Origin: Kistimonas asteriae
GTDB taxonomy: Bacteria > Pseudomonadota > Gammaproteobacteria > Pseudomonadales > Endozoicomonadaceae
Length of the DNA: 64,000 bases
Direction of reading: 5' to 3'
Assembly (NCBI RefSeq): GCF_018263925.1
Contig: NZ_JAEVHF010000010.1
Coordinates: 62,001-126,000 of the forward strand
In this document: one piece after another, positions 1 through 10,225 of the stretch
Layout: each line of letters begins with the position of its first letter
How positions within the stretch are numbered: position 1 is the first letter of the stretch
The notes under the pieces: generated by a model
Seen by the model: only the letters and a program-made list of their open reading frames with translations
What the model was told of the DNA's origin: nothing
Database searches by the model: none
Program-made: the position numbers and the translations under genes

Positions 1-356
1 AGCGGTTACAACTGTTAATGGAGCAGGCCCGGGATCGTGCATTGCTCGATGGCCAGGAGTATGGACTTTCTGCCACGGATGACGGTTATTACTGGTGGCG
101 CTGGTCACGGGATGATGAGGCATGGCGAAAATATGAAGATGCACACTACAGACCGCATCAGTTATCGAATCGTATCCGGATGGACGTGATAGAACCGGTG
201 CCGTCGAATTTGTCCGGTAACGAGCAGAAACCACTCATCGTCATGTTCAGTGACGGCTTGATTTCTCCGTTTCAACTGAACCTGTATAGCGAGATAGATC
301 GACAGCATACCATTCAGCTGTCATCTGATGGTTTGTCTGCGGTGTCAATGCCATGA
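1..356 (+). CDS. gspH: Type II secretion minor pseudopilin GspH (5' truncated by window edge)
   Basis: This is the C-terminal part of the minor pseudopilin GspH. The open frame runs in from the window edge (in frame from base 3) and stops at 354-356; the first ATG in it, at 18, is internal. The visible residues include a GspH-like helix (RLQLLMEQARDRALL) followed by a beta-rich globular domain. The N-terminal prepilin peptide and transmembrane helix lie outside the window. GspH joins GspI, J and K in the tip of the periplasmic pseudopilus that drives type II secretion. The assignment rests mainly on position directly before gspI-M and on general resemblance to the family, since the diagnostic N-terminus is missing. 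Confidence 0.8.
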   Translation, partial: RLQLLMEQARDRALLDGQEYGLSATDDGYYWWRWSRDDEAWRKYEDAHYRPHQLSNRIRMDVIEPVPSNLSGNEQKPLIVMFSDGLISPFQLNLYSEIDRQHTIQLSSDGLSAVSMP

Positions 357-396
357 GAAAGAACCAGGGCTTGGTGATAAAAGGAAAAAACGGTTG

Positions 397-780
397 ATGC
401 GGCGCACATCAGGATTCACGCTGCTTGAGGTCATGATTGCGCTGGTCATCTTTGCCGTGGCGGCCTCAGCCTTGTTGCTCTCTGACGGGAATGCCGTGAA
501 ACGAACGGCACAGATACAGGATCGGGTCGTAGCTAACTGGCTGGCGGATCAGGCGATCAACCACTTTTATCAAGATGCGGATAACCTGCAGGTCGGCAGT
601 TTCGGCGGACCTCAGGTGATGTCAGGGCGGGACTGGTATGTGCAGAGTGATGTGATTGAAACCGACAAAGCGGGCTTTTACCGGGTGGAAGTGGCCGTTT
701 TTGCGGGTAATCAGCTGCCTGAAAACAAGAAGGAGGCAATATGGGGTCTAACCGGATTCCTGCACAAGCCCCTTCGCTGA
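397..780 (+). CDS. gspI: Type II secretion minor pseudopilin GspI
   Basis: This is a minor pseudopilin of the type II secretion system, placed in the pseudopilus tip complex with GspJ and GspK. The predicted 127-residue protein begins with a short basic leader and a class III prepilin site: cleavage after Gly6, then FTLLEVMIALVIFAVAA, with the conserved Glu at mature position 5. The open frame extends upstream to 328, but ATG 397 is chosen because the leader is then the usual length and an A/G-rich stretch (AAGGAAAAAA at 381-390) lies just upstream. The 3' end overlaps gspJ by 40 bases, suggesting translational coupling. Removal of the leader would need a prepilin peptidase (GspO/PilD) encoded elsewhere. 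Confidence 0.92.
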   Translation: MRRTSGFTLLEVMIALVIFAVAASALLLSDGNAVKRTAQIQDRVVANWLADQAINHFYQDADNLQVGSFGGPQVMSGRDWYVQSDVIETDKAGFYRVEVAVFAGNQLPENKKEAIWGLTGFLHKPLR

Positions 781-1439
781 GGCGGTCAGGCGGTTTTACA
801 TTACTGGAGTTGTTGATAGCGATTGCCATTTTTGCGCTCATTGCCACAGCCTGCTATCGCCTGCTGAAATCCGTTACCCAGATGCAGGAATCATCGATTG
901 CCGTTTGGGATAATATCGGCGTTATGCAGCGTGCCAGGCTGGTTTTGGAAAAAGACCTGTTGCAGCTTGCGATTCGTCCGATAAAAGATGAGTTTGGTCA
1001 GCGTCAATCCGCCATGGTGGCGGGTCAGGACGGTAAATTGCTCGAATTCACGCGTTCGGGTTGGCGTAATATTACCGGGGATCTACGCAGTGATCTGCAG
1101 CGGGTGTCCTATGAGCTGACTGACCGCCAGTTGGTTCGACGCTATTGGCCGGTACTGGATCGAGGCATATCCCAGGAACCCCAGCGTCAGGTGCTGATGG
1201 AGGATGTGGATGCTATTCGCTTCCGTTTTCGTGACAGTCGGAAGCGCTGGCATAAAACATGGCCACCACAATCAGAGAAACAAAGTCTGCGTCCTTATCT
1301 ATTGCCGGCGCTGGTTGAAGTCGTCATTGAGCATCCTGAGTATGGTTACATCAGAATGCAGTTGCCGGGTGTCAGTTACGAAACTCAACTGCAAACGGGG
1401 CAGACGCCACCATCACCCAATAATGGGGGGAGTGGTTGA
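741..1439 (+). CDS. gspJ: Type II secretion minor pseudopilin GspJ
   Basis: This 232-residue protein is the minor pseudopilin GspJ, which sits with GspI and GspK at the pseudopilus tip. A basic leader of 18 residues ends in Gly18, followed by FTLLELLIAIAIFALIA with Glu at mature position 5, the standard prepilin peptidase site. The rest is a GspJ-like globular domain, and the length is normal for the family. A strong Shine-Dalgarno (AGGAGG at 731-736) precedes ATG 741 inside the end of gspI. The stop codon overlaps the gspK start (TGATG around 1437-1441), the tight coupling usual in gsp operons. Confidence 0.93.
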   Translation: MGSNRIPAQAPSLRRSGGFTLLELLIAIAIFALIATACYRLLKSVTQMQESSIAVWDNIGVMQRARLVLEKDLLQLAIRPIKDEFGQRQSAMVAGQDGKLLEFTRSGWRNITGDLRSDLQRVSYELTDRQLVRRYWPVLDRGISQEPQRQVLMEDVDAIRFRFRDSRKRWHKTWPPQSEKQSLRPYLLPALVEVVIEHPEYGYIRMQLPGVSYETQLQTGQTPPSPNNGGSG

Positions 1440-2446
1440 TGAGGGTGCCTGGTGGGAATAGTCGTGTAAGAACCCGTGAATCCGGTGTCGCATTGATTTT
1501 TGTGCTCCTGATTTTTGCCATTATTGCCGTTGTGGCAGCAGGTATTGGGACAAGGCTTTATCACAATACGGAGAAGCAGTCGCGCTATCTGCAGTATGTT
1601 CAGGCTAAGCACTACGCCCTTGGTGCTGAACACTATGTGGCGTTATTGTTAGAAGAAGATAAAAAAAATGACAAAAAAGGGGGGAAGCCTGTCGACCACT
1701 GGTTTGAACCCTGGGCTGATGCCAATGACCGCTTTGACGTTGCCGAAGGTGAGATTGCTATTCAGGTACTGGATGATCAGGGCCGCTTTAACCTGAACCT
1801 TCTGGCAGATGGGCAGAGTAAGGAGATTCTGGAAACACTGGTCAGGATTCTGTCTTACGAAAAAATCGACCCAAGACTGGCGTATCGTATCAGGGATTGG
1901 ATTGATGCCGGGCAGGAGGTCTCGGGCAGTGGTGCGGAAGACAGTCTCTACCTGACGGCGTCTCCCCCCTACAGAACCGGTGATACCTTGATGGCTTCGG
2001 TATCGGAATTGAAGTTGTTGCAGATATTAACGCCTGATGAATATGCACGGTTGTTGCCCCATGTCACGGTACTGCCGGACAGCAAGGCAGGCTTGAATGC
2101 CAATACGATGACGGCCACGGTTTTCCAAAATCTGTCTGACCGGCTCAGTGAATCGGATGCCAAAGCGTTTATTGATGGACGGGGGCGTGATGGTTTTGCT
2201 GATATCGATACCTTCAAGAAGCATCCCCTCATTAAGGGGAAGGTAGACGAAAATGTGATCAAAAAACTGAACCTTGATGTGAAAAGTCGTTTCTTCAGCG
2301 TCTATATCAAGGCGGTTTACCGCGATGTGACGTTTTATCTCCATTCCCGGCTTGCCAGGGATGATGAAGGCAAAGTGGCCGTCATAGGTCGAGAACTGGA
2401 TGTGTCCCCGAAGTGGGTTGCAGCCCTGCGTGAGTCGGTGAGGTGA
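1439..2446 (+). CDS. gspK: Type II secretion minor pseudopilin GspK
   Basis: GspK is the large minor pseudopilin thought to cap the pseudopilus. The 335-residue product has a basic leader ending in Gly16, then VALIFVLLIFAIIAVVAAG. Mature position 5 is Phe rather than Glu, which is the known peculiarity of GspK. The long periplasmic part carries the family's helical insert. ATG 1439 is preferred over an in-frame TTG at 1436 because it forms the TGATG overlap with gspJ. The gene is followed immediately by gspL. Confidence 0.93.
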   Translation: MRVPGGNSRVRTRESGVALIFVLLIFAIIAVVAAGIGTRLYHNTEKQSRYLQYVQAKHYALGAEHYVALLLEEDKKNDKKGGKPVDHWFEPWADANDRFDVAEGEIAIQVLDDQGRFNLNLLADGQSKEILETLVRILSYEKIDPRLAYRIRDWIDAGQEVSGSGAEDSLYLTASPPYRTGDTLMASVSELKLLQILTPDEYARLLPHVTVLPDSKAGLNANTMTATVFQNLSDRLSESDAKAFIDGRGRDGFADIDTFKKHPLIKGKVDENVIKKLNLDVKSRFFSVYIKAVYRDVTFYLHSRLARDDEGKVAVIGRELDVSPKWVAALRESVR

Positions 2447-2449
2447 TTG

Positions 2450-3805
2450 ATGAATCAGGAACTTGTCATTCGTATCATGCCATCTGTGCATGGAGAAGGC
2501 GCCACTTCCCCTGTTCAGTGGATGGTGAGAGGGCAAGCGTCAGACGATGAGGCGACCATCCGGCAGGGCAGTCTTCCTGATCTTCAGGTCTGGGCTGAAC
2601 AGGTGCAACAAGAGGTACCAGAGCAGTGGCCAGAGCAGATCACGGTGTTATTGCCCGGAACCCTGACCGGTCTCCAGCGTTTGCCGGTGACATCGGCCCA
2701 GAAAAAACACCTGCAGCAGGCGCTACCTTATCTGGTTGAGGAAAACCTGATTGGCAATGTTGAAGAGCAGCATATCGTCGGTTTGCCGGAAGCCGGGCAT
2801 GACAGTGTGCTGGTCGGGCATCTTCCGGTAGCTGATATGCAGGAATTGATGGATACATTCGCTGAAAGTGGCATCGCGCCCGTCAGTGTTGTGTCTGAGA
2901 ATGGCCTTTGGCATACCGATGAAAAAACGATCATGCTGCTGTTTGAGCAGGGAATGGTGACGATTGCCTCCCATGAAAAACCGGCGCAGACCGTGGATCG
3001 TGATGCATTATCTTTATTGCTCGGCCAGTATCTTCATCATGATGTCGTTAAGCAGGGCGCAGCGGTGCAGGTCGATGACGATAAGGACACGTCAGAGCCG
3101 GAGAATGTGATCACCACAATAAAGGTACTTTCCGAGCACAATGAAAGTGATACGGATATTGCTCTGATTACGGGATTGGCAGGGGACGGCGTCACCATTG
3201 AGCATCAGGGAGTCAATGGTGGCAGCGTATTATCGGCGCTCGCGTCATTGTTGTCTGAGCAGCGCAGGGCAAGAGCGCTGGTGGAATTTCGCAGTGGTGC
3301 CTTCAAATGCCCCCGGAAGGCGGGCAAGCGCTGGCGGCAGTGGCGTCCTGTGGCCTGGGTTGCAGGGGTATGGCTGGCACTGGAATTTGTGTTTTACGTG
3401 GGGCAGGGGGTCTGGTTTCAGTCTCAGGCAGCCCATTATTATGCCCAGAACTATGCACTTTATAAGGAAATCAATCCGGGCGACCGGTCGGTGGTGGATG
3501 TCAGAAACCGCTTTAACAGTTTGTTAAAACGGGCTGGCACCGCACAAGCAGACAATGGCTTCCTGCTGGTCTTGAATACCCTGTCCAGGGTCAGTGCTCA
3601 GGCATCGGCAAAAGGGGTCGAGCCGAAAAGTCTGGATTTTAATGAGAGTGGTGATGGGGTGACACTGAATGTCGCGGCCGCGAGTTTTGAGGCCGTCAAC
3701 CGTTACCTGGAAGCGCTGCGTGAAGCTGGTTTGAAGGCGACGATGGAAACCGCGAACCAGGAAGGGGATACGGTGGTTGCCCGGCTCAGTATGAAGTCGT
3801 CATAG
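2450..3805 (+). CDS. gspL: Type II secretion inner-membrane platform protein GspL
   Basis: GspL is the inner-membrane platform protein that recruits the ATPase GspE through its cytoplasmic domain and pairs with GspM in the periplasm. The 451-residue protein has a large N-terminal actin-like cytoplasmic domain, one transmembrane helix near residues 300-318 (VAWVAGVWLALEFVFYVG) and a C-terminal ferredoxin-like periplasmic domain. ATG 2450 is chosen over an in-frame TTG at 2447 that directly abuts the gspK stop. The gene has no gap from gspK and is followed after about 55 bases by gspM. Confidence 0.9.
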   Translation: MNQELVIRIMPSVHGEGATSPVQWMVRGQASDDEATIRQGSLPDLQVWAEQVQQEVPEQWPEQITVLLPGTLTGLQRLPVTSAQKKHLQQALPYLVEENLIGNVEEQHIVGLPEAGHDSVLVGHLPVADMQELMDTFAESGIAPVSVVSENGLWHTDEKTIMLLFEQGMVTIASHEKPAQTVDRDALSLLLGQYLHHDVVKQGAAVQVDDDKDTSEPENVITTIKVLSEHNESDTDIALITGLAGDGVTIEHQGVNGGSVLSALASLLSEQRRARALVEFRSGAFKCPRKAGKRWRQWRPVAWVAGVWLALEFVFYVGQGVWFQSQAAHYYAQNYALYKEINPGDRSVVDVRNRFNSLLKRAGTAQADNGFLLVLNTLSRVSAQASAKGVEPKSLDFNESGDGVTLNVAAASFEAVNRYLEALREAGLKATMETANQEGDTVVARLSMKSS

Positions 3806-3861
3806 CGACATGTTGAGGTTCATAAGTTAAGTCGATTCACTGGTAAGGATTAAACGTCATC

Positions 3862-4368
3862 ATGGGTAAATTGACCGATGCATTAGCCCCTTATCTGGAG
3901 CGATTGCGGGATTATTATTCGCAACTGTCCAGCCGTGATCAGCGGGCGCTGCTTGCGCTATCGATTTTTTTTACGGTGCTGTTTGTCTATTTTGCGATCT
4001 GGCACCCCATCGCCAGCTGGTCAACCAAACAGCGTGATGATTATCTCTACGAAAAAGAAACGCAGGCATTGATGGTGGCTAACCAGGCTCGGGCAAGATC
4101 CGTAGTGACAACCTCTTCACAGTCAGCCCCAACGAAAGATGCCGCGTCAGTGATTGCGTCGTCCGGTAAGCGCTCAGGTCTGACCCTGACCCGTGTGCAG
4201 CCAGCCCGACAGGGGGTGTCGGTATGGATTGATGAGGTGCCTTACCAGAAGCTGTTGGGATGGTTGATTGACATGAACGAAAAAGAACACCTGCAGATTC
4301 GTCAGATTCGTATAGATCGAACAGAGCAAGACGGTGTTGTCAAAGTGTTTATGCGTTTGTCCTATTAG
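3862..4368 (+). CDS. gspM: Type II secretion platform protein GspM
   Basis: GspM is a bitopic inner-membrane protein that binds and stabilises GspL in the type II secretion platform. The 168-residue product has a short cytoplasmic N-terminus, a transmembrane helix at about residues 30-47 (LLALSIFFTVLFVYFAIW) and a periplasmic ferredoxin-like domain, the normal layout and size. It closes the visible operon: no gspN follows, and the next features are tRNA genes. Many gammaproteobacterial gsp operons lack gspN, so this is not a defect. Confidence 0.92.
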   Translation: MGKLTDALAPYLERLRDYYSQLSSRDQRALLALSIFFTVLFVYFAIWHPIASWSTKQRDDYLYEKETQALMVANQARARSVVTTSSQSAPTKDAASVIASSGKRSGLTLTRVQPARQGVSVWIDEVPYQKLLGWLIDMNEKEHLQIRQIRIDRTEQDGVVKVFMRLSY

Positions 4369-4410
4369 CGTGAACATAATGATGCTGTCGTCTTTTTCTG
4401 TGAGAAGGCA

Positions 4411-4438
4411 TTGACCTGCACCAGTAAATCTGTAGAAT
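4411..4438 (+). promoter_or_regulatory. Sigma70-type promoter for the tRNA pair
   Basis: TTGACC (4411-4416) and TAGAAT (4433-4438) are separated by 16 bases and followed by a GC-rich discriminator (GCGCTTCCC), a typical stable-RNA promoter layout. tRNA-Val begins about 70 bases downstream. The call is from sequence match only. Confidence 0.65.
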
Positions 4439-4508
4439 GCGCTTCCCGTAGCCACTTGCAGACGTCAGTGACAACCTTCTCTGAGAAGGCGGCGTTTGAA
4501 AGCGTGTT

Positions 4509-4584
4509 GGGTGATTAGCTCAGCTGGGAGAGCATCTGCCTTACAAGCAGAGGGTCGGCGGTTCGATCCCGTCATCACCCACCA
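4509..4584 (+). tRNA. tRNA-Val (anticodon TAC)
   Basis: A 76-base cloverleaf is visible. The acceptor arm GGGTGAT pairs with ATCACCC, the D arm is AGCTCAGCTGGGAGAGC, the anticodon stem TCTGC/GCAGA encloses the loop CTTACAA with anticodon TAC, and the T arm contains GGTTCGATCC. The 3' CCA is encoded at 4582-4584. It decodes valine GUN codons and shares a promoter with the tRNA-Asp gene 22 bases downstream. Confidence 0.97.
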
Positions 4585-4606
4585 ATACAAGTGCTGCAAA
4601 AGAAGC

Positions 4607-4683
4607 GGACCGGTAGTTCAGTTGGTTAGAATGCCGGCCTGTCACGCCGGAGGTCGCGGGTTCGAGCCCCGTCCGGTCCGCCA
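4607..4683 (+). tRNA. tRNA-Asp (anticodon GTC)
   Basis: A 77-base cloverleaf closely resembles other gammaproteobacterial tRNA-Asp. The acceptor GGACCGG pairs with CCGGTCC, the D arm is TAGTTCAGTTGGTTAGA, the anticodon loop is CTGTCAC with GTC, and the T arm contains GGTTCGAGCC. The discriminator base is G and CCA is encoded at 4681-4683. A rho-independent terminator follows directly. Confidence 0.97.
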
Positions 4684-4690
4684 GTTTAAA

Positions 4691-4721
4691 AAGCCTGCAA
4701 TCATTGGTTGCAGGCTTTTTT
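4691..4721 (+). terminator. Rho-independent terminator after tRNA-Asp
   Basis: AAGCCTGCAA (4691-4700) pairs with TTGCAGGCTT (4708-4717) around a 7-base loop, followed by a T run. It ends the tRNA-Val/tRNA-Asp transcript. Confidence 0.9.
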
Positions 4722-4809
4722 ATTATCGTCATTACGCGGTCGTCGTGTATCCCTTTCTCTTGTCCAGTCTGATATTCTTGCTCCCTTTATCCAACAGCGG
4801 AGCAGTCGA

Positions 4810-5427
4810 ATGTCCCAATACGAAACCCACGAGCAGCAGGCCAGTTACGGTATCGGTCGTCAGATGGGTGACCAGCTGGCCAGTCAGAGCTTTGCCGGGC
4901 TGTCCATTGAGGCTGTTCAGCAAGGGCTGGGCGATGCACTGCGTGGGGAAGGCTGGGCTGTTGATCCAGCGTTGGTAAAGGAAGCGTTTTCCGTGATCAG
5001 CCAGAAAATGCAAGCTGAGCATGAAGAGAAAGCCAAGGTGTTAATGGCCGAAGGTGAAGCCTACCTGGCAGAAAACGCCAAGCGCGATACCGTTAAAGTG
5101 ACTGAGTCCGGCCTGCAGTATGAAATTATTGTAGAAGGTGAGGGTCCGCAGGCATCACGTGATAATACCGTGCGTGTTCATTACCATGGCATGCTGGTGG
5201 ATGGGACCGTGTTCGACAGTTCTGTATCCCGTGGTGAGCCAGCAGAGTTTCCGGTGACCGGTGTGATCGCCGGCTGGATTGAAGCGCTGCAGATGATGCG
5301 TGTAGGCGACAAGTACAAGCTGCACATTCCTCATAACCTGGCGTATGGCGAACGTGGTGCGGGTGGCGCTATCCCTCCGTATGCTGCCCTGGTGTTTGAT
5401 GTTGAACTGCTCGATATCGTTGCCTGA
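4810..5427 (+). CDS. fklB: FKBP-type peptidyl-prolyl cis-trans isomerase, FklB/FKBP22 type
   Basis: This is a 205-residue FKBP-type prolyl isomerase that speeds cis-trans isomerisation of X-Pro bonds. Residues 1-90 form the helical dimerisation domain, with the FklB hallmark QASYGIGRQMGDQL. Residues from about 95 to the end form the FKBP domain, including VRVHYHGMLVDGTVFDSS, GWIEALQMM and AYGERGAGGAIPP. Length and sequence match E. coli FKBP22 (206 residues). No signal peptide is visible, so it is probably cytoplasmic. The frame is open from 4708, but ATG 4810 fits the family start and has GGAG just upstream. Confidence 0.93.
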   Translation: MSQYETHEQQASYGIGRQMGDQLASQSFAGLSIEAVQQGLGDALRGEGWAVDPALVKEAFSVISQKMQAEHEEKAKVLMAEGEAYLAENAKRDTVKVTESGLQYEIIVEGEGPQASRDNTVRVHYHGMLVDGTVFDSSVSRGEPAEFPVTGVIAGWIEALQMMRVGDKYKLHIPHNLAYGERGAGGAIPPYAALVFDVELLDIVA

Positions 5428-5439
5428 TCGCGAACCCTC

Positions 5440-6471
5440 CTATCGATTCCGGCGGCCAACCTGATGTTGGCGCCGGAATTCTCCCGGTGTCATACCACTC
5501 CACCGTTTAAATGCACGCTGGAAGGCTTCCGTTGACGAAAAGCCTGTCATGAAGGCAATTTCTGACAGGGCATAATCTGACTCTTTCAGCCAGGCGCTGG
5601 CCAATGATTCCCGGGTTTCATCCAGAAGCTGCTTAAAACTGGTTGCTTCTTCCTGCAGTTTGCGTCGCAAGGTCCATGCCGGCAGGTGCAATTTTTCTGC
5701 AACATCATCCAGCCCCGGCGTGGTATCCGGTAGTAATGAGGCGATGATCTGGGCCGTTTTGCTCCGATAGCTGTTCCACTCTGCTAGATTGTGAAGGCGT
5801 TGTTCGCACTGGGTGAGAAAGACCGTGTGATCGGCCAGGTTGGCAAACAAGCAGGGGGTCGAAGATGTCTTTGATCCCAGTATCAGTTGGTTGTGCGGTT
5901 GGCCAAAGAGCACCGGCAGGTTAAAGGCTTCAACATAGGCTGCCACGTAATGGGGGGCCGGAAATTCAAAATGGATTTCTCTGATAAGGTTGTCTGCGCC
6001 AGTTAGCAATGCACATAACTGGTGCCAGCTACTCAGTACGCTATCAACGACAAATCGGTTGTATTCGTTATAAGGCGCTATAGAGTAAAACCGAAGGATA
6101 CTGGCGCCTGACGTTTCCAGGTAACGGGACTGTCCACGGATATTGCGGCCGTATAAGGGCTCGAGTTTTACCAGTAATGACAGGGCGGCTCCCAATGTGT
6201 CTGCGGTCATGGCGGTATAACCACATAATCCCAGCCCGTGCAGGCGGCTGTGTTCACCGGCTTTCAGGCCCAGTGCAGGATTGCCCGTCAGTTCGATCAG
6301 GGCGTGACCGAGCCGCATGAATCGTCCAATGGACATCCAGTGGTGCTGGTTGCTGAGTTGTTCTGGTGTAATACTGAACCGTTCAAGCACCGGTGACGGA
6401 TCGTATCCACTGCTGCGAACTGCGTTCAGCAGGGGCAGGGTAAAATTCAGCGACAGCTCACCCAGCTTCAT
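5440..6471 (-). CDS. AraC-family transcriptional regulator with PF12625-type N-terminal domain
   Basis: This 343-residue protein is an AraC/XylS-type regulator of the OruR/ArgR-like group. The N-terminal two thirds look like the arabinose-binding-like domain common in Pseudomonas AraC proteins, with GLGLCGYTAMTADTLGAAL typical of that group. The C-terminal 100 residues carry two helix-turn-helix motifs, ending in the family signature ALSEIAFMTGFSSTEAFQRA and GMTPGEFRRQ. It is divergent from fadH across about 218 bases, so fadH is a natural target, although that is inference. Its 3' end converges on fklB only 12 bases away. The inducer is unknown. Confidence 0.88.
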   Translation of the reverse strand: MKLGELSLNFTLPLLNAVRSSGYDPSPVLERFSITPEQLSNQHHWMSIGRFMRLGHALIELTGNPALGLKAGEHSRLHGLGLCGYTAMTADTLGAALSLLVKLEPLYGRNIRGQSRYLETSGASILRFYSIAPYNEYNRFVVDSVLSSWHQLCALLTGADNLIREIHFEFPAPHYVAAYVEAFNLPVLFGQPHNQLILGSKTSSTPCLFANLADHTVFLTQCEQRLHNLAEWNSYRSKTAQIIASLLPDTTPGLDDVAEKLHLPAWTLRRKLQEEATSFKQLLDETRESLASAWLKESDYALSEIAFMTGFSSTEAFQRAFKRWSGMTPGEFRRQHQVGRRNR

Positions 6472-6659
6472 CGTTTAATGTACATCCACGGTCAGTGATT
6501 TGTTGTTTTCGGTCATTGTTTCGGTATGTCCTTACGATTACTGTCGTCTGGACAATAACCTGAATTCTAAACCGTGAATAACGGCGGACAAACCCTCGTG
6601 AGCATAACGGGCACATTGAACATCATCAATGCGGCTTGATCACGAATAACAACAGATAA

Positions 6660-8735
<2,076 letters not shown>

Positions 8736-8756
8736 TCCGCCCATGTTGTCCAATAG

Positions 8757-8792
8757 AGCGCCCCTGCAGCAAAGCTGCAGGGGCGCTTTTTT
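8757..8792 (+). terminator. Rho-independent terminator after fadH
   Basis: A perfect 14-bp stem, AGCGCCCCTGCAGC (8757-8770) with GCTGCAGGGGCGCT (8774-8787), has a three-base loop and runs into six T residues. It ends fadH and isolates the following operon. Confidence 0.95.
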
Positions 8793-9111
8793 GCGTCTGG
8801 ATTTTTTGCAGATCCTTTCTAGCGAGAAAAAAACACCAGCCTATTTGCCATCTTGTTCTGACATTTCCACGGCATAGAGGCGATCTGCATCACACTCCTC
8901 TCTATTCACTGAAATACTTTTGTAATTGTTGTTGACACGACATTGAGAGGGCGATTAGTTTAGGTGTCAATATATTTCATCCGTTGAAATATATATCAGA
9001 AAGGCGGCAGTAAAACGAAATCAGTGTTATTGACCACTGTAACTCATGTGCTGAGGGGATAGTCGTCAATACACAAAAAAACACATACAAAAATAATAAG
9101 GTGTTGTGATC
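8793..9111 (+). promoter_or_regulatory. Intergenic control region of the sugar/polyol operon
   Basis: About 320 bases without a gene. It holds a -35 candidate TTGACA (8932-8937) with only a weak -10 about 17-18 bases on (TTAGTT or TAGTTT near 8955-8961), and, just after that, an AT-rich inverted repeat (8970-8994). A half-site-like TTCACTGAA lies at 8905-8913, upstream of the -35. An A-rich leader and the Shine-Dalgarno AAGGTG (9098-9103) precede the first gene. A weak -10 with an overlapping palindrome fits a regulated promoter. Confidence 0.5.
8970..8994 (+). promoter_or_regulatory. Candidate operator (10-bp inverted repeat) for the SorC-type regulator
   Basis: ATATATTTCA (8970-8979) and TGAAATATAT (8985-8994) are perfect inverted repeats separated by five bases. 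They sit immediately downstream of the probable promoter, where a SorC-family regulator would bind. The only local regulator in the operon is the SorC-type gene at 12814-13788. The pairing is visible; the regulator assignment is inference. Confidence 0.5.
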
Positions 9112-10143
9112 ATGAAGAAACTGCTAGCGGGTGTATGCCTCTCGGCCATGGTGGTCTTCGGTGGTGTTCAGCAGGCCAGTGCTGAAGAGCCCATTCCTCC
9201 CTTCCGCTGTACACCCGGTGAAACCTTCTACATGAATGTCATGGTGTCCGGGGTTGAGTACTGGTTCCCGGTATATGAAATGATGAAGCAGGCGGCCCAA
9301 CAGATGGGCTGCAAGACAGTCTATACCGGTACGCCGGAATATGACGTGAATAAACAATTGGCGTCGTTTGAGCAGATACTGGCCAAGAAGCCTGCCGGTA
9401 TCCTGCTGCATCCCATGAATCCTGATCCTTTCATCGAGCCCATCAACCGGGCTGCCGAAATGGGGATCCCTGTTGTGACCTTTGCTGCTGATTCTCCCCA
9501 AAGTAATCGCGTATCGTTCATTACGTCGGATAATTACCGGGAAGGGCAGTACGCGGCAGATACCATTGCCAAAGATATGGGCGGCAAGGGCAAGTACGCG
9601 GTTCTGGAAAATCCCGGTCAGGATAACCATGACCGTCGTGTACAGGCTTTCATTCAGCGTATGAAGGATAAGTGGCCGGACATGGAACTGGTGTCGCGGG
9701 CCGCCAGTAATACCGATGCTGTCAAGGCGTATAACGCGCTGATGAGCATGGCACAGGGCAATCCGGACCTGGGTGCAGTTTTCATGCCGGAAGCGACGTC
9801 TGCCTTGGGTGCGGCTCAGGCTGCCAAAGAACTGGGTGGCAACATTCGTGTCTTTAATGCGGATGTGAATGCCAAGATTCTCGATATGATCAAGGCCGGT
9901 GATGTCTTTGGTGCGGTGAATCCCAATCAGGGCGTTCAGGGTTACATGGGCATGATGCTCCTGTACATGGCCAGCCGTAAGGACCAGATTGACCCCATGA
10001 ACGACTATGCCCGTTCAGGCTTCAACCCGATGTCTGTTCCTTTCCTCGATAATGGGTTCTCCATTGTCTCCAAGCTGAATGCCGACGACTTCTACTGGGA
10101 TAAATATCTCCAGCGTCGTGGTACTGAAGGTATCAACGAATAA
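9112..10143 (+). CDS. Sugar ABC transporter periplasmic substrate-binding protein (RbsB-like)
   Basis: This is a 343-residue periplasmic binding protein of the type I family (RbsB/XylF-like, PF13407). A clear signal peptide (MKKLLAGVCLSAMVVFGG, cleavage after ASA at about residue 25) is followed by the mature domain. It contains AKKPAGILLHPMNPDPF and IPVVTFAADSP, typical of the hinge and sugar-binding region. ATG 9112 has AAGGTG eight bases upstream; an in-frame GTG at 9106 is less likely. It opens a same-strand operon with its ATPase and permease. The mature protein has two Cys (FRC near residue 32 and MGC near residue 67) that might form a disulfide. The ligand is unknown; the neighbours suggest a polyol or ketose. 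Confidence 0.9.
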   Translation: MKKLLAGVCLSAMVVFGGVQQASAEEPIPPFRCTPGETFYMNVMVSGVEYWFPVYEMMKQAAQQMGCKTVYTGTPEYDVNKQLASFEQILAKKPAGILLHPMNPDPFIEPINRAAEMGIPVVTFAADSPQSNRVSFITSDNYREGQYAADTIAKDMGGKGKYAVLENPGQDNHDRRVQAFIQRMKDKWPDMELVSRAASNTDAVKAYNALMSMAQGNPDLGAVFMPEATSALGAAQAAKELGGNIRVFNADVNAKILDMIKAGDVFGAVNPNQGVQGYMGMMLLYMASRKDQIDPMNDYARSGFNPMSVPFLDNGFSIVSKLNADDFYWDKYLQRRGTEGINE

Positions 10144-10225
10144 CCCGTCAGTGTTCTTGCAGTGAGCCGGTGCTGTTGCGGCTCTCTGTCACCTGAATGA
10201 CTTAACAGGCAGTGAGGACAGGGTT

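Noticed and set aside
6589..6602. PsrA-like half palindrome (CAAAC-CCTC-GTGAG) upstream of fadH
   Set aside because: The right arm matches the PsrA consensus at only two or three of five positions; not enough to call an operator.
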